From: Pseudoxanthomonas sp. Root630
GTDB taxonomy: Bacteria; Pseudomonadota; Gammaproteobacteria; Xanthomonadales; Xanthomonadaceae
Direction: 5' to 3'
DNA length: 64,000 nucleotides
NCBI RefSeq assembly: GCF_001427585.1
Contig: NZ_LMGY01000012.1
Span: forward strand, 493,691-557,690
Shown here: positions 8,501-16,557 of the stretch, one piece after another
Numbering within the stretch: position 1 is the stretch's first letter
Layout of the letters: every line of letters begins with the position of its first letter
The notes under the pieces: model-generated
What the model was told of the DNA's origin: nothing
Database searches by the model: none
Seen by the model: only the letters and a program-made list of their open reading frames with translations
Made by a program: the position numbers and the translations under genes

Positions 8501-8530
8501 GCCCGGCCCCGAGGGCCGGGCGCTTCTTTT
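8501..8530 (+). terminator. Rho-independent terminator after radC
   Basis: GCCCGGCCC (8501-8509) and GGGCCGGGC (8513-8521) form a tight hairpin followed by GCTTCTTTT, an intrinsic terminator for the DUF932-radC transcript, 32 bases past the radC stop. The convergent XRE gene ends 22 bases further on. Confidence 0.75.
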
Positions 8531-8551
8531 GGTCTGCTGCACTCAGTGCCT

Positions 8552-8971
8552 TCAGCGCGCTGAGCAGCTGCGCGTGGGCAACTGCAGAAGCTCTACAAGC
8601 TTTGGCAGGAGCGTCGGGTCTTCGATCAGCGCCGGAATCAATGTTGCCAGCGTCTCTCGCTGGGAATCATCGGCATGCGAAAGGGCAAGTATGGCGTCGG
8701 CCATGGCTGCATCGTCGGCGAGCAGATAGGCCGCCGGCACTTCGAGCAGTTGCGCCAGAAGAGCGAGATTGTCGAATCCAATGGCGGTGACCTGGTGCTC
8801 GTAGCGATTGATCCGCGAAGAGCCCTTGTCCTTACCCAGTCCCATGCGATCGCCCAGTGCGCGTTGGTTCAACCCACGCAGCTGCAGCGCCTGTAGCAGG
8901 CGTGCAGCGAACAGCGCACGTGGCGAGGGATGGGGCACCGGCGTCCGGAAAAACGGGGTCGGCCGGAACAA
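8552..8971 (-). CDS. XRE-family helix-turn-helix regulator
   Basis: A 139-residue DNA-binding protein. The Cro/CI-type helix-turn-helix spans about residues 22-72: LLQALQLRGLNQRALGDRMG, then KGSSRINRYEHQ (recognition helix) and FDNLALLAQLLEVPAAYLLA. The C-terminal 50 residues are helical and probably dimerise. No ATG precedes the HTH; TTG 8971 has AGAGG about 10 bases upstream and is taken as the start, with GTG further in as the alternative. It converges with radC and diverges from the J-domain gene, so it may control either direction of the element. Confidence 0.8.
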   Translation of the reverse strand: MFRPTPFFRTPVPHPSPRALFAARLLQALQLRGLNQRALGDRMGLGKDKGSSRINRYEHQVTAIGFDNLALLAQLLEVPAAYLLADDAAMADAILALSHADDSQRETLATLIPALIEDPTLLPKLVELLQLPTRSCSAR

Positions 8972-9085
8972 TGACGAAGCCTCTATCGGTGTGGCAGACT
9001 CTATCTGGGGAATTAGGGGTGTATGTCAAGCCGACGATCGACCACCGAGGCAGACATTGCAGGGTAACCAGGGGAACAAGGCAGC

Positions 9086-10507
9086 ATGGATCCGTACGAG
9101 ATTCTGGGTATTCGTCCGAATGCGGGGCGCGATGAGATTGAGCTGGCCTACAAGGGGCGACGCAGTCAGTACCACCCTGACCGTTATGCACAAGCGGATG
9201 CGGAAACGCAGGCTTGGGCGACAGGCAAGATGAAAGAGATCAACCAGGCCTACGCGGTGGTAACGAACGAGGCCGAGCGCGACAGGTTTGACCAAGAGCA
9301 GTTTCGTCGAGCGACACCGAAGGAGTCGCCACCGCCACCGCCACCGCCACCACCGATGACGCTGAGGCAGGTGCTGCATGGCTACACGTGCGCGACCGAG
9401 CCGTTTCAGAGAATCTTTATTGCACCCCACATACCGGCCAACAAGATGGCTGGAGCCATCAAGAGTTACGGCGAAGGCGTGCGCCCGCAAGACGTCGTTG
9501 CGCTGGTCGACGACACCGTTTTCGGTGGGGCCAAGGAGGGCATGCTCATTACCGAGTCTGAGATCTACTTCAAGGCCATCTTCGAACCCGTGTCCAGGCT
9601 CCGTCTGGATGTGGTCAAGGAAATCAGCGCGCACGGGAATGTGGTTCACGCCAACGACTTCCAGTTCGCCAAGTTGAACATCCCGGAAAAGCGGGACGTG
9701 AAGGCACTTTTCAAGAGGATTGACTCGTATATCAAGAGTCGTAGCGTGGAGTCGCCGCACCGGGACGGCAAAGGCCCAGATCACCACAGCAGCGCTGAAG
9801 GTCTCGGGCGGGCTGAAGAAGATAAGTTGTATGCCAGGCTGAAACAAGGCTTCTTCAGTCGCTTGGAGGCAGACGTCCGGCGGGAGGCTGCCGTGGCCGA
9901 TTCGCCGGAGGAGTGGGTGGTGGCTGAGCTAATAAAGCAGCTCATGCACGTGTCCGGCGTGCTGGATCGGTTCGTGCAGCAAAGGGGAATACCGCTATCC
10001 AGGATGGAGAAGTCGTTCCTGGCAAGTGATCCGATGCGCTGGGAGGTGTTGACGTTCGTGATGGCTGTTGTCGATAGATTGTTGAGCGATGAAGCCGGGA
10101 TGGACGAGGAACAGGTCCAGGCGTTCACCGGGCCGGCAATGCTGAGGGTGTTGATGGCCTATGTCGCGGAAGTGGAAGACGTGGGAAGGCGCCGCACCCT
10201 GCGGAGCGTCGCCCGTCCGTTTGAAGAGCTTGAGGAATCGAGGTTCTTCATGGATTTCCGTCGACGCTGTCGTAGATATGGCGTGGTACTGGGCGATTCT
10301 CCGGGCAATGTGGTCGAGGCATTCAGCCACTCCATGAGCAATCCAGCCGCCTTTTATGCGTTGGACGAGCCGCAGCGGAGGAAGTGGGGCGAGTTCGCGC
10401 AAGGGTTCATGGGGCGTGTGCTGGATCCAGACGGCACACCTGTGCTCCTGGGAAGGATCTTTGAGGAAACCGAAGCTGCACTGGTCAACGTCCTCGACAG
10501 GAATTGA
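9086..10507 (+). CDS. J-domain protein with a PH-like middle domain
   Basis: A 473-residue protein. Residues 1-70 are a DnaJ domain with the essential HPD tripeptide at 30-32 (SQYHPDRYA), which would stimulate an Hsp70 ATPase. A nine-proline linker follows, then a segment around residues 100-215 (GGAKEGMLITESEIYFKAIF, LRLDVVKEI) that looks like the short PH-like fold found in YokE/DUF-type proteins, and a long helical C-terminus with no recognised motif. There is no Gly/Phe region or zinc-finger domain, so it is not canonical DnaJ. ATG 9086 begins the J domain. The membrane protein and lipoprotein genes follow in the same direction. Confidence 0.75.
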   Translation: MDPYEILGIRPNAGRDEIELAYKGRRSQYHPDRYAQADAETQAWATGKMKEINQAYAVVTNEAERDRFDQEQFRRATPKESPPPPPPPPPMTLRQVLHGYTCATEPFQRIFIAPHIPANKMAGAIKSYGEGVRPQDVVALVDDTVFGGAKEGMLITESEIYFKAIFEPVSRLRLDVVKEISAHGNVVHANDFQFAKLNIPEKRDVKALFKRIDSYIKSRSVESPHRDGKGPDHHSSAEGLGRAEEDKLYARLKQGFFSRLEADVRREAAVADSPEEWVVAELIKQLMHVSGVLDRFVQQRGIPLSRMEKSFLASDPMRWEVLTFVMAVVDRLLSDEAGMDEEQVQAFTGPAMLRVLMAYVAEVEDVGRRRTLRSVARPFEELEESRFFMDFRRRCRRYGVVLGDSPGNVVEAFSHSMSNPAAFYALDEPQRRKWGEFAQGFMGRVLDPDGTPVLLGRIFEETEAALVNVLDRN

Positions 10508-10646
10508 CGAAGGAATGACTTTCACGGCTCTCCAAAGGGAAGTGGTGTCGACATCGCGATGTCCGGCGCGCGTGATCGTGTCTGACTTCCCGCGTTCGAG
10601 AGTGCATGCGGGAAGAAGTAAAAATCACCGAAAACAGGGGGTATGA

Positions 10647-10862
10647 ATGAGGTATCTCATTGGGCTGTACGGAGCAACGGTGTTGATCGCGGCGATCTAC
10701 TTCGACATATGGGGGGAGTACGCCTATAGGGGATTCTTCTCCAACCTGGGGAGAGCCGTGGTCTGGCCAGCCATCGCATTTCCTTCCTTCGGTAGGATTT
10801 TGACGGGCCTTATCTGGGTGGTGGTGATTGGTGGCGTCTTGTTGTTCGCACGGAGCAAGTGA
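10647..10862 (+). CDS. Small inner-membrane protein
   Basis: A 71-residue protein with two hydrophobic spans (LIGLYGATVLIAAIYF near the N-terminus and ILTGLIWVVVIGGVLLFA at the C-terminus) joined by an aromatic loop. No family is recognised. An ATG at 10643 overlaps in another frame; ATG 10647 starts the open frame after GGGGG. The stop is immediately followed by the start of the lipoprotein gene, so the two are translationally coupled and probably act together at the envelope. Confidence 0.6.
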   Translation: MRYLIGLYGATVLIAAIYFDIWGEYAYRGFFSNLGRAVVWPAIAFPSFGRILTGLIWVVVIGGVLLFARSK

Positions 10863-11792
10863 ATGAACGGGCTTAATGCGAAGTTGATCATGGGGGCTTG
10901 CCTTCTGACGCTTATGACAGGGTGCAAAAGCGAGCTTGACAAGGTGCGCGAAGAGTTCATCGACAGCTGCAAAACCGGTAATGCGTCGACGGAGATTTGC
11001 GAATGCGCTATCGACAGGCTGCAGGACCACTACGGCGAGAAGGGCCTGGTGGCAATCAAGGAGCAGGGTGTCATGCCGCCGGACTTTATGGCCCAGTTGG
11101 CGCGGGCTGGTGAGGGCTGCAGGAATGAAGCACTAGGACTGACTCAGGAAGGCGACATCAATGTGTCAGGATGCAAAGTGCCGGCAGGATTGACGCCAGG
11201 AGAAGCTGAGCAGATTCGATGCAGCAGTGTCGATCTGACGGCGGATGCCGCACCTGGGCTGTTGGAGCCAGCCGCTGGCGTGTCGAGTGATCTGGATATG
11301 GCCGCTGCTGCCGCTGCTGCCGCGGCGCAAGCGGCGAGCACAGCGGAAGCGACCTACGCCGCCAACGCCACTGCGAATCAGGGTGCGACACTCGGTCAGG
11401 CGGGCGACGATACCAGGGTGATAAGCGCGGCAATCGCTGTGCAGGCCGGTCAAGGCGGAGGCAGTGAGTACAAAGAGGGGCGTCGGTTGGTTGAAGGTGA
11501 TCTCAATGGCGACGGCGTGCTGGATGTTGCAGTGCTGTACACGCTGGAGGGGGCCGGAGGCAGCATGACGTCGATTAGCTACTTGGCTGCATTCGTGCGT
11601 GAAGGAAGCCAACTACGGGAGTCTGACACCGAGACCCTGTCGGGGGCTGCTGAAGCACTGACGCTGAAAGATGGCATGGCGCACGTCAGGTTGCTGTCTC
11701 ACGGACCTGATGACCCCAGATGCTGCCCATCCATTCGGGAGGATGCAGCATTTGTCATCCACGGCGACAAGTGGTTGCAAGTCCGGCTCTGA
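10863..11792 (+). CDS. Lipoprotein with alanine-rich linker and VCBS-like C-terminus
   Basis: A 309-residue protein with a lipoprotein signal: charged MNGLNAK, a hydrophobic run, then the lipobox LMTGC (Cys about residue 20). The first domain has paired cysteines (DSCKTG, CECAID) as in small exported proteins. A low-complexity Ala run (AAAAAAAAAQAAS) forms a linker, followed by a domain with the calcium-binding-like loop DLNGDGVLDVAVLY of integrin/VCBS proteins. The start abuts the preceding stop. Function is unknown; it is predicted to sit in the outer or inner membrane facing the periplasm. Confidence 0.65.
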   Translation: MNGLNAKLIMGACLLTLMTGCKSELDKVREEFIDSCKTGNASTEICECAIDRLQDHYGEKGLVAIKEQGVMPPDFMAQLARAGEGCRNEALGLTQEGDINVSGCKVPAGLTPGEAEQIRCSSVDLTADAAPGLLEPAAGVSSDLDMAAAAAAAAAQAASTAEATYAANATANQGATLGQAGDDTRVISAAIAVQAGQGGGSEYKEGRRLVEGDLNGDGVLDVAVLYTLEGAGGSMTSISYLAAFVREGSQLRESDTETLSGAAEALTLKDGMAHVRLLSHGPDDPRCCPSIREDAAFVIHGDKWLQVRL

Positions 11793-11810
11793 ACCTTGCC
11801 TTTGTAGGAA

Positions 11811-11839
11811 AAGAAGGGCCGCCTCGTGCGGCCCTTCTT
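11811..11839 (+). terminator. 12-bp stem-loop terminator after the lipoprotein gene
   Basis: AAGAAGGGCCGC and GCGGCCCTTCTT pair perfectly around a CTCGT loop, 18 bases after the lipoprotein stop. The A-rich and T-rich arms make it look like a bidirectional intrinsic terminator. Confidence 0.7.
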
Positions 11840-11994
11840 CATGGAAACGAGCAATGGCAAGGGTTGGCGGGGGGAGGCTGGTCGGAAATGTTACGGGCCA
11901 TAGGCGAAACGCGTGACTCTACGTCACCTATGCGGATGTGCTGCGTCGTCAGAGCTTCCGTCAGAAAGCCGGTTTGATATCAGTAGTCACGTAT

Positions 11995-12025
11995 GGCCGC
12001 CCCAACGAGGGCGGCCTTTCTTTTT
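11995..12025 (+). terminator. Terminator-like hairpin in the yqaJ leader
   Basis: GGCCGCCC (11995-12002) and GGGCGGCC (12009-12016) pair around CAACGA and are followed by TTTCTTTTT. This is a textbook intrinsic terminator, but it lies only 10 bases before the start codon, next to the GGAGA ribosome-binding site. It either insulates the gene from upstream readthrough or attenuates it. Confidence 0.75.
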
Positions 12026-12035
12026 GGAGAACGCG

Positions 12036-12998
12036 ATGGAGAAGAAGACGGCCTTGCGCCTGGTGGAAACCCGCACGTTGGATCGTGGGAAATGGCTGGA
12101 AGTACGACGGGGAGGCGTTGGAAGTTCCGATGCGGCGGCGGCAGTGGGCATGAATCCCTACAAGAGCCAACTGGAGCTGTGGATGGAGAAGACGGGGCGG
12201 GGAACTGAGGGCGAAGACAGAGTCGACATGGAGTCGCCGATGTACTGGGGCACGCTGCTGGAGCCTTACGTGGCACAGGCCTACCAGAAGAAGACGAATT
12301 GTCGGGTACGCAAGGTCAATGCGGTCCTGCAACACCCAACCTTTCCGTTCATGCGGGCCAACATCGACAGGGAGATCGTCGGCAACTGCGAGGTCCAGAT
12401 TCTGGAATGCAAGACGGCGGGCGAGTTCGGCTCGCGGCTGTGGCGCGATGGCGTACCCGAGTACGTCCAGCTCCAGGTCCAGCACCAGCTAGCCGTTACC
12501 GGCAAGGCCGCTGCGGATGTGGCCGTGCTGCTGTGTGGTCAGCATCTGGAAATCCACCGCATCAACCGGGATGAGGATGTCATTGCTCGCTTGATCGTGC
12601 TGGAAGCCCGCTTCTGGGAGTACGTGGAATCGGACACGCCGCCACCCGCCGATGGCAGTGAATCGGCGGACAAGGCCTTGCGCCAGCTCTACCCGGGCGG
12701 CGGGGACACGCTGGATTTCAGCGAGGACCGACGCCTGTCAGAAGCGTTCGCCGAGCTGGTGACGTTACGGCGCGAGCTGGAGGCCAAGGAAAGCCAAGCA
12801 GAGTTGCTCAAGCAGACCTTGCAGCAGGCCATGGGCGATGCGGCACGCGCCGTGTTCGCCAGCGGTGAGGTCACCTACAGGCGGGCCAAGGATGGCTCCC
12901 GCTTGGACACCCAGCGTCTGACCACCGATCACGCCGCACTTGTGGCCGCATACACCCTGCCCAAGCCAGGAGCGCGGCGGTTCGTGATCATGGACTGA
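12036..12998 (+). CDS. YqaJ-type recombinase exonuclease
   Basis: A 320-residue PD-(D/E)XK nuclease of the lambda-exonuclease/YqaJ family, which resects double-strand ends 5' to 3' for single-strand annealing recombination. Visible family features are GVGSSDAAAAVGMNPYKSQ near residue 30 and the catalytic cluster RANIDREIV with ILECKTAGEFG, where Asp, Glu and Lys hold the metal. The C-terminal 90 residues are helical. ATG 12036 follows GGAGA. The next gene is its usual neighbour on ICEs and plasmids, so the pair probably forms a homologous recombination module of the element. Confidence 0.85.
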   Translation: MEKKTALRLVETRTLDRGKWLEVRRGGVGSSDAAAAVGMNPYKSQLELWMEKTGRGTEGEDRVDMESPMYWGTLLEPYVAQAYQKKTNCRVRKVNAVLQHPTFPFMRANIDREIVGNCEVQILECKTAGEFGSRLWRDGVPEYVQLQVQHQLAVTGKAAADVAVLLCGQHLEIHRINRDEDVIARLIVLEARFWEYVESDTPPPADGSESADKALRQLYPGGGDTLDFSEDRRLSEAFAELVTLRRELEAKESQAELLKQTLQQAMGDAARAVFASGEVTYRRAKDGSRLDTQRLTTDHAALVAAYTLPKPGARRFVIMD

Positions 12999-13023
12999 TC
13001 CCTTCAAACATAGGAGTTTCGAC

Positions 13024-13920
13024 ATGCTAAAAGGTTTGGCAATCACACCGCCCGTGATCGGGCGGATATCCATCGGTCGAGTGGTGGAGCGTAATGGCAA
13101 GCGGCTGCCGGAGAAGGACGACCAGTTCACCCTGACCAGCCAAGTGCAGAACCGCGATGGGTGGGTCCTGCATCCGCTGGATGAAACCCTCAAACGGGAA
13201 GCTGGCGGCAAGCTGCGATCCATCCCGGTTCGGTTGCTGTTCAACGATCCGGCCCTGAACCTGCGAGCCGACTACTCGCTGTTCGACCGCAATTCTGGCA
13301 GGCCCGTGTGTGTTGGCAATGGCGAAACCTGCCGGCGCGTGGGGAACGAGGGCATGGAGGGTTTGCCGTGCCCCGGCCCGGACGCGTGCCGGTTCGCCGA
13401 CGGTCAGTGCAAGGCCTACGCTCGCTTCAACGTGGTGATCGGCGATAACCAGGACGACGCGCTGGGCAGCTTCGTCTTGCGCACGACCTCGTTCAACACC
13501 ATCCGCACGCTGGCCGCACGGTTGCAGTACTTCAGTGCGGTCTCCGGCGGGCGGTTGGCGTGCATGCCGTTGGAACTAAGGCTGCGAGGCAAGTCCACGA
13601 CCATGAGCTTCCGGACGGCGATCTACTACGTCGACCTAGTGGTCCGGTCCGGGCTGAGCCTGGAGCAGGCGATCGAAGAGACCCGAGGGCTGGACCAGCG
13701 CCGGCAAGCCAGCGGATTCGACCAGGTGGCGTTGGATGACGCTGCGCGGCAGGGGTTTGCTGCAGGGGCGTTCGAAGAGCCGGAAGAGGACGTGCCGGCA
13801 TTGGTGGAAGAGTTCTACCCTGAGGAGGGCGCGGCAGCCGCTGATATCCCAATGAGCCGTGCGCCAGTCAGCCTGGGTAGCAAATTGGCGGCGAAGGTTA
13901 CCCGTGCCTCGAATGGATGA
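13024..13920 (+). CDS. Mobile-element 'hydrolase or metal-binding protein', partner of YqaJ
   Basis: A 298-residue protein of a family repeatedly found next to YqaJ exonucleases on Xanthomonas and Pseudomonas mobile elements and usually named hydrolase or metal-binding protein. Four spaced cysteines (CVGNGETC, CPGPDAC, GQCKAY) suggest a zinc site at about residues 98-130. The beta-rich core contains SFVLRTTSFNTI and RLACMPLELRLRGKS. By position it could do the annealing step, as RecT or Bet does beside an exonuclease; this is an inference, since no RecT motif is seen. It starts 25 bases after yqaJ. Confidence 0.7.
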   Translation: MLKGLAITPPVIGRISIGRVVERNGKRLPEKDDQFTLTSQVQNRDGWVLHPLDETLKREAGGKLRSIPVRLLFNDPALNLRADYSLFDRNSGRPVCVGNGETCRRVGNEGMEGLPCPGPDACRFADGQCKAYARFNVVIGDNQDDALGSFVLRTTSFNTIRTLAARLQYFSAVSGGRLACMPLELRLRGKSTTMSFRTAIYYVDLVVRSGLSLEQAIEETRGLDQRRQASGFDQVALDDAARQGFAAGAFEEPEEDVPALVEEFYPEEGAAAADIPMSRAPVSLGSKLAAKVTRASNG

Positions 13921-13960
13921 AGGTGGAGCGGCAAGATCTGGTTGTGGAAGAGAATAGGCG

Positions 13961-13980
13961 AGGGGAGCTTAGGCTCCCCT
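13961..13980 (+). terminator. Stem-loop after the YqaJ-partner gene
   Basis: AGGGGAGC and GCTCCCCT pair around TTAG, 41 bases past the stop. A T-run (TTCTTTTTTTT) comes only about 20 bases later, so termination is possible but not classical. Confidence 0.5.
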
Positions 13981-14059
13981 CCGCATCAGCAGCCACGTCG
14001 TTCTTTTTTTTGGGTCATTGGCCTCATTGCGCTTGTCGGATCCCGAGTGCTGCCAGCCC

Positions 14060-14254
14060 ATGCGCTGGACGGAGACCTCGCTCACCAAGCTCCACCTACT
14101 GCCGGGAGCGGCCATCGCGGCCGCGCAGGCGATGGCTAACCTTCGGTCCGACGGCACGATGCTGTGCGTCAGCCACCTGGCCCGGGTTTTGGAGGGCAAG
14201 ACGGTGGAGTAGCGGCTGGCCGAAAAGTCCGAGGCCGAATGGGAAGAAGTCTGA
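14060..14254 (+). pseudogene. Degenerate short reading frame with an internal amber
   Basis: From ATG 14060 the frame reads MRWTETSLTKLHLLPG then AAIAAAQAMANLRSDG and HLARVLEGKTVE, a TAG at 14210-14212, then RLAEKSEAEWEEV and a TGA at 14252. The continuation past the amber looks coding, which suggests a small decayed gene. I do not recognise the family. The rest of 13921-14434 shows only the two hairpins listed. Confidence 0.4.
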
Positions 14255-14381
14255 CGGCACGTCCCGCTGCTGCCTGATGGCCGCAGGACCACCGCGGGTG
14301 AACCATGGGCTTGCCGTCCTGGCCACTTCACCCGGCAACGGGGGACGGGGGCGAGAATCCCCGCTCAAGCGCCGACGACCG

Positions 14382-14405
14382 AAGCCCCGCAAGGGGGCTT
14401 TATTG
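14382..14405 (+). terminator. Hairpin with T-rich tail
   Basis: AAGCCCC (14382-14388) pairs with GGGGCTT (14394-14400) around GCAAG, followed by TATTG. It lies between the decayed frame and the convergent relaxase gene and could terminate plus-strand transcription. Confidence 0.5.
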
Positions 14406-14434
14406 TCAGTTCCGGTTGTGACCCTGCCATGGTC

Positions 14435-15148
14435 CTAGTCTTCCCCGTCCTTGCTCGCTGCGTGCTCCTGATGTTTCTCGCCCATCATCCTCTTGACTCT
14501 CGCCGGGCCTAGATGAATTCCCGGAATTCGATCGATGCCCTGATCTCGGAGGCTTCGATGATCGACGCGGACCTGCAACCCAGCTTCGGCCAGTGCCTCG
14601 TTCGCCAGATCGGCGATGGCTTCCCGGGTCGTTAGCAGTTCTTGGCTCACCTGCTGATGGGTCATGCCCCCGCTGAGCTTCTTGCAACCCCCTCGCTCGG
14701 GGTGCCTAGCGTTGTATCGGCGGAAATACTGCTGGGGCGGTCGCGGGATGCCATCGGTTGCCCTGTCTGAGGTCATCACGTGGATGTGCGGGTTCGGGTT
14801 GCCCGAGAGCCTTCCTTCCGGACCGTGGAAGGCCATCTGCCAGGGCCGCGGTCCGGCCACTCGCAATGCGATCCTCCTGCCCAGGCGCATGTTCTGCTCG
14901 TGATCGAGTTCGCTCGGCAGCGAAATGATCCATTCGCGATAAGCCGCCGCGTTCTTGCGCTCATGCTTGTCGGCGTGCTTCCAGAAAAGGAGGGGTTTGT
15001 CTTGGCTCCACTCCGGGAAGTTGCCGAACTCAAGTCCGATCAGGTCATCCCTGTCCTCCCACTTGTCTCCGATGCGGGCGTCGTAGCGACTGTGCTCTGC
15101 GCAAGTTCCTTTCTTGCCGCTCTTTACCTCAACGCGATAGTTAGCCAT
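14435..15148 (-). CDS. MobA/MobL-type relaxase domain protein
   Basis: A 237-residue protein with features of the MobQ/MobA_MobL relaxase family, which nicks an origin of transfer: the metal-binding HIH in NPNPHIHVMTSDR (about residue 130), YFRRYNARHPERGG, and a helical region ending in a basic tail. The conserved N-terminal start MANYRVEVKSGKKG supports ATG 15148, which follows AGAGGAAACAAGC; the frame is open upstream to 15262. Full MobA relaxases are much longer, so this is a minimal or trimmed form, and no accessory mob genes or oriT are recognised nearby. Confidence 0.7.
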   Translation of the reverse strand: MANYRVEVKSGKKGTCAEHSRYDARIGDKWEDRDDLIGLEFGNFPEWSQDKPLLFWKHADKHERKNAAAYREWIISLPSELDHEQNMRLGRRIALRVAGPRPWQMAFHGPEGRLSGNPNPHIHVMTSDRATDGIPRPPQQYFRRYNARHPERGGCKKLSGGMTHQQVSQELLTTREAIADLANEALAEAGLQVRVDHRSLRDQGIDRIPGIHLGPARVKRMMGEKHQEHAASKDGED

Positions 15149-15449
15149 GCTTGTTTCCTCTTCTTTTTGCAAAAGAAAAGCCGGCGAGGAAAGTCCTAGC
15201 CGGCAGCTGTGTTCCATGGATTTGATGGGCTGTGGAGGAAAACGGTAACTGCGCTTCCTCATTTCCCCTATTGGATTGCCGGATCAACTACCGTCACTAC
15301 CCTGTGACAATCATCGATCAATGAAGCGAACCACCGTAGCCTGTCCCTATCTACATAGGGTTACCTTCGCGTACGTAAAGAAATACATGAGGTTCCACTT
15401 CCGTGTGGAAGCTACATGGGTTTAGGCACCCGGGTAGTGACAGCCACGC
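15149..15449. other. Intergenic region upstream of the relaxase gene
   Basis: No gene is seen here. It holds the relaxase leader hairpin and two small stems: CCCTAT-CTAC-ATAGGG at 15345-15360 and TTCCAC-TTCCGT-GTGGAA at 15393-15410. An origin of transfer would be expected near a relaxase gene, but I could not match a known nick-site consensus. Confidence 0.4.
15164..15204 (-). terminator. Terminator-like hairpin in the relaxase leader
   Basis: Read on the minus strand, GCCGGC-T-AGGA pairs with TCCT-C-GCCGGC with a mismatch and a 3-base loop, followed by TTTTCTTTT. It ends about 30 bases upstream of the relaxase ATG, the same arrangement as the hairpin before yqaJ. Confidence 0.65.
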
Positions 15450-16218
15450 TTGTACGTGCCACGCCCGGATTGCAATGTCGAACGGCGTGCACGGATCCTG
15501 GCGCTGGCGCAGCGGCACAAGCGCTATGGCGTCGGGATGATCCATTTGAAGCTCCGGCAGGAGCAATGGCCGGTGAACTACAAGCGGGTGGAACGCCTGA
15601 ATAAGGAAGCGAAGCTGCAGGTACGGCGGCGCAAGCGGGAGAAGGTACCGCTCGGTGATCGCCAACCCCTGTTGCGGCCGGATGTGGCCAATCAGGTCTG
15701 GTCGATTGATTTCGTGTTTGACCGCACGGCGGAAGGCCGGGTGATCAAGGCGCTGACCATCGTCGACGATGCGACTCACGAGGCGACGCGCGAGGCAACG
15801 CACGAGGCGATAGCGATCGAGGTGGAGCGTGCGATCTCGGGTCTTGGCGTCACGCGAGTACTGGACAGGCTGATGATAACCCGCGGACTGCCGCGCATCA
15901 TCTGAGCCGACAATGGCAACGAGTTCTGCGGCAAAGCGATGGTGGCGTGGGCTCACGCACGCGGCGTGCAGCTGCGCCTGATCCAACCCAGAAATCCGAA
16001 CCAGAACGCGTACGTCGAGAGCTTCAATGGTTGCCTAAGGGACGAGGGCCTTAACGAGCATTGGTTCCTGACGTTGCTGCATACACGCACCGAGATCGAG
16101 ACCTGGCGACGGGAATACTACGAGGAGAGACCCTAGAAGATCTTGGGCGGACTAACCCCGGCTGCCTACCCCAAACAGTTGGCAGCCAAAGCCGCTACGA
16201 TGAACCCTAGACTCTAAA
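15450..16218 (+). pseudogene. IS3-family transposase OrfB, broken by stops
   Basis: Reads RPDCNVERRARILALAQRH, RYGVGMIHLKLRQ, VWSIDFVFDRTAEGRVIKAL (first catalytic Asp), a TGA at 15903-15905, then ADNGNEFCGKA (second Asp) and NQNAYVESFNG (Glu), a TAG at 16135-16137 and GGLTPAAY. Apart from the two in-frame stops the rve domain is nearly complete. A 12-bp unit is triplicated at about 15778-15814, adding ATHEATREATHE where one copy is expected. OrfA and the left end are missing. The bases around 16218-16255 look like the right IS terminus. Confidence 0.8.
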
Positions 16219-16460
16219 CTGCCACGCTACTGAAAGCGGGGGGGCGTCGGAAACTCGGATAAGAATCGCGTGGAATGTGCGAGCAAGATGCTGCCGAGCG
16301 GCGATGAAGGCTGGAGCGTCAGAGGAAGTGCCTTAGGTCGTATCTGTGGTGCCCAAGCGGTGTTCCGCGTCTGGTGCCTGATTGGGCTAAGCCGCGCCGG
16401 TCCCCCTTTCTATCCTTGGAAGCGCGAGAGTGGCGGTGGAGACCGGAGGGTAACCGCCGG

Positions 16461-16491
16461 CAAGGGGGGGGTGGCAACCATCCCCCCCTTG
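16461..16491. terminator. G/C-run hairpin downstream of the DUF3987 gene
   Basis: CAAGGGGGGG (16461-16470) pairs perfectly with CCCCCCCTTG (16482-16491) around an 11-base loop. It lies 67 bases beyond the stop of the minus-strand gene at 16558. There is no T-run. It probably works as an mRNA 3' end or transcription block between the IS remnant and this operon. Confidence 0.5.
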
Positions 16492-16494
16492 GCC

Positions 16495-16529
16495 GTGCTA
16501 AATGCGCAAAGGGTTTGCACGATTAGCAC
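16495..16529. repeat. 35-bp imperfect palindrome
   Basis: GTGCTAA at the left is mirrored by TTAGCAC at the right, and inside them GCGCAAA is mirrored by TTTGCAC. The two 17-base halves match at 13 positions. It is adjacent to the G/C-run hairpin and could be a second terminator stem or a binding site for a dimeric protein. Confidence 0.5.
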
Positions 16530-16557
16530 GGTTAACACCCTCTATCTGGTCGCCAAG

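Noticed and set aside
15149..15449. Origin of transfer for the MobA/MobL relaxase.
   Set aside because: Small stems are present but I could not identify a nick-site consensus, so no oriT is called.
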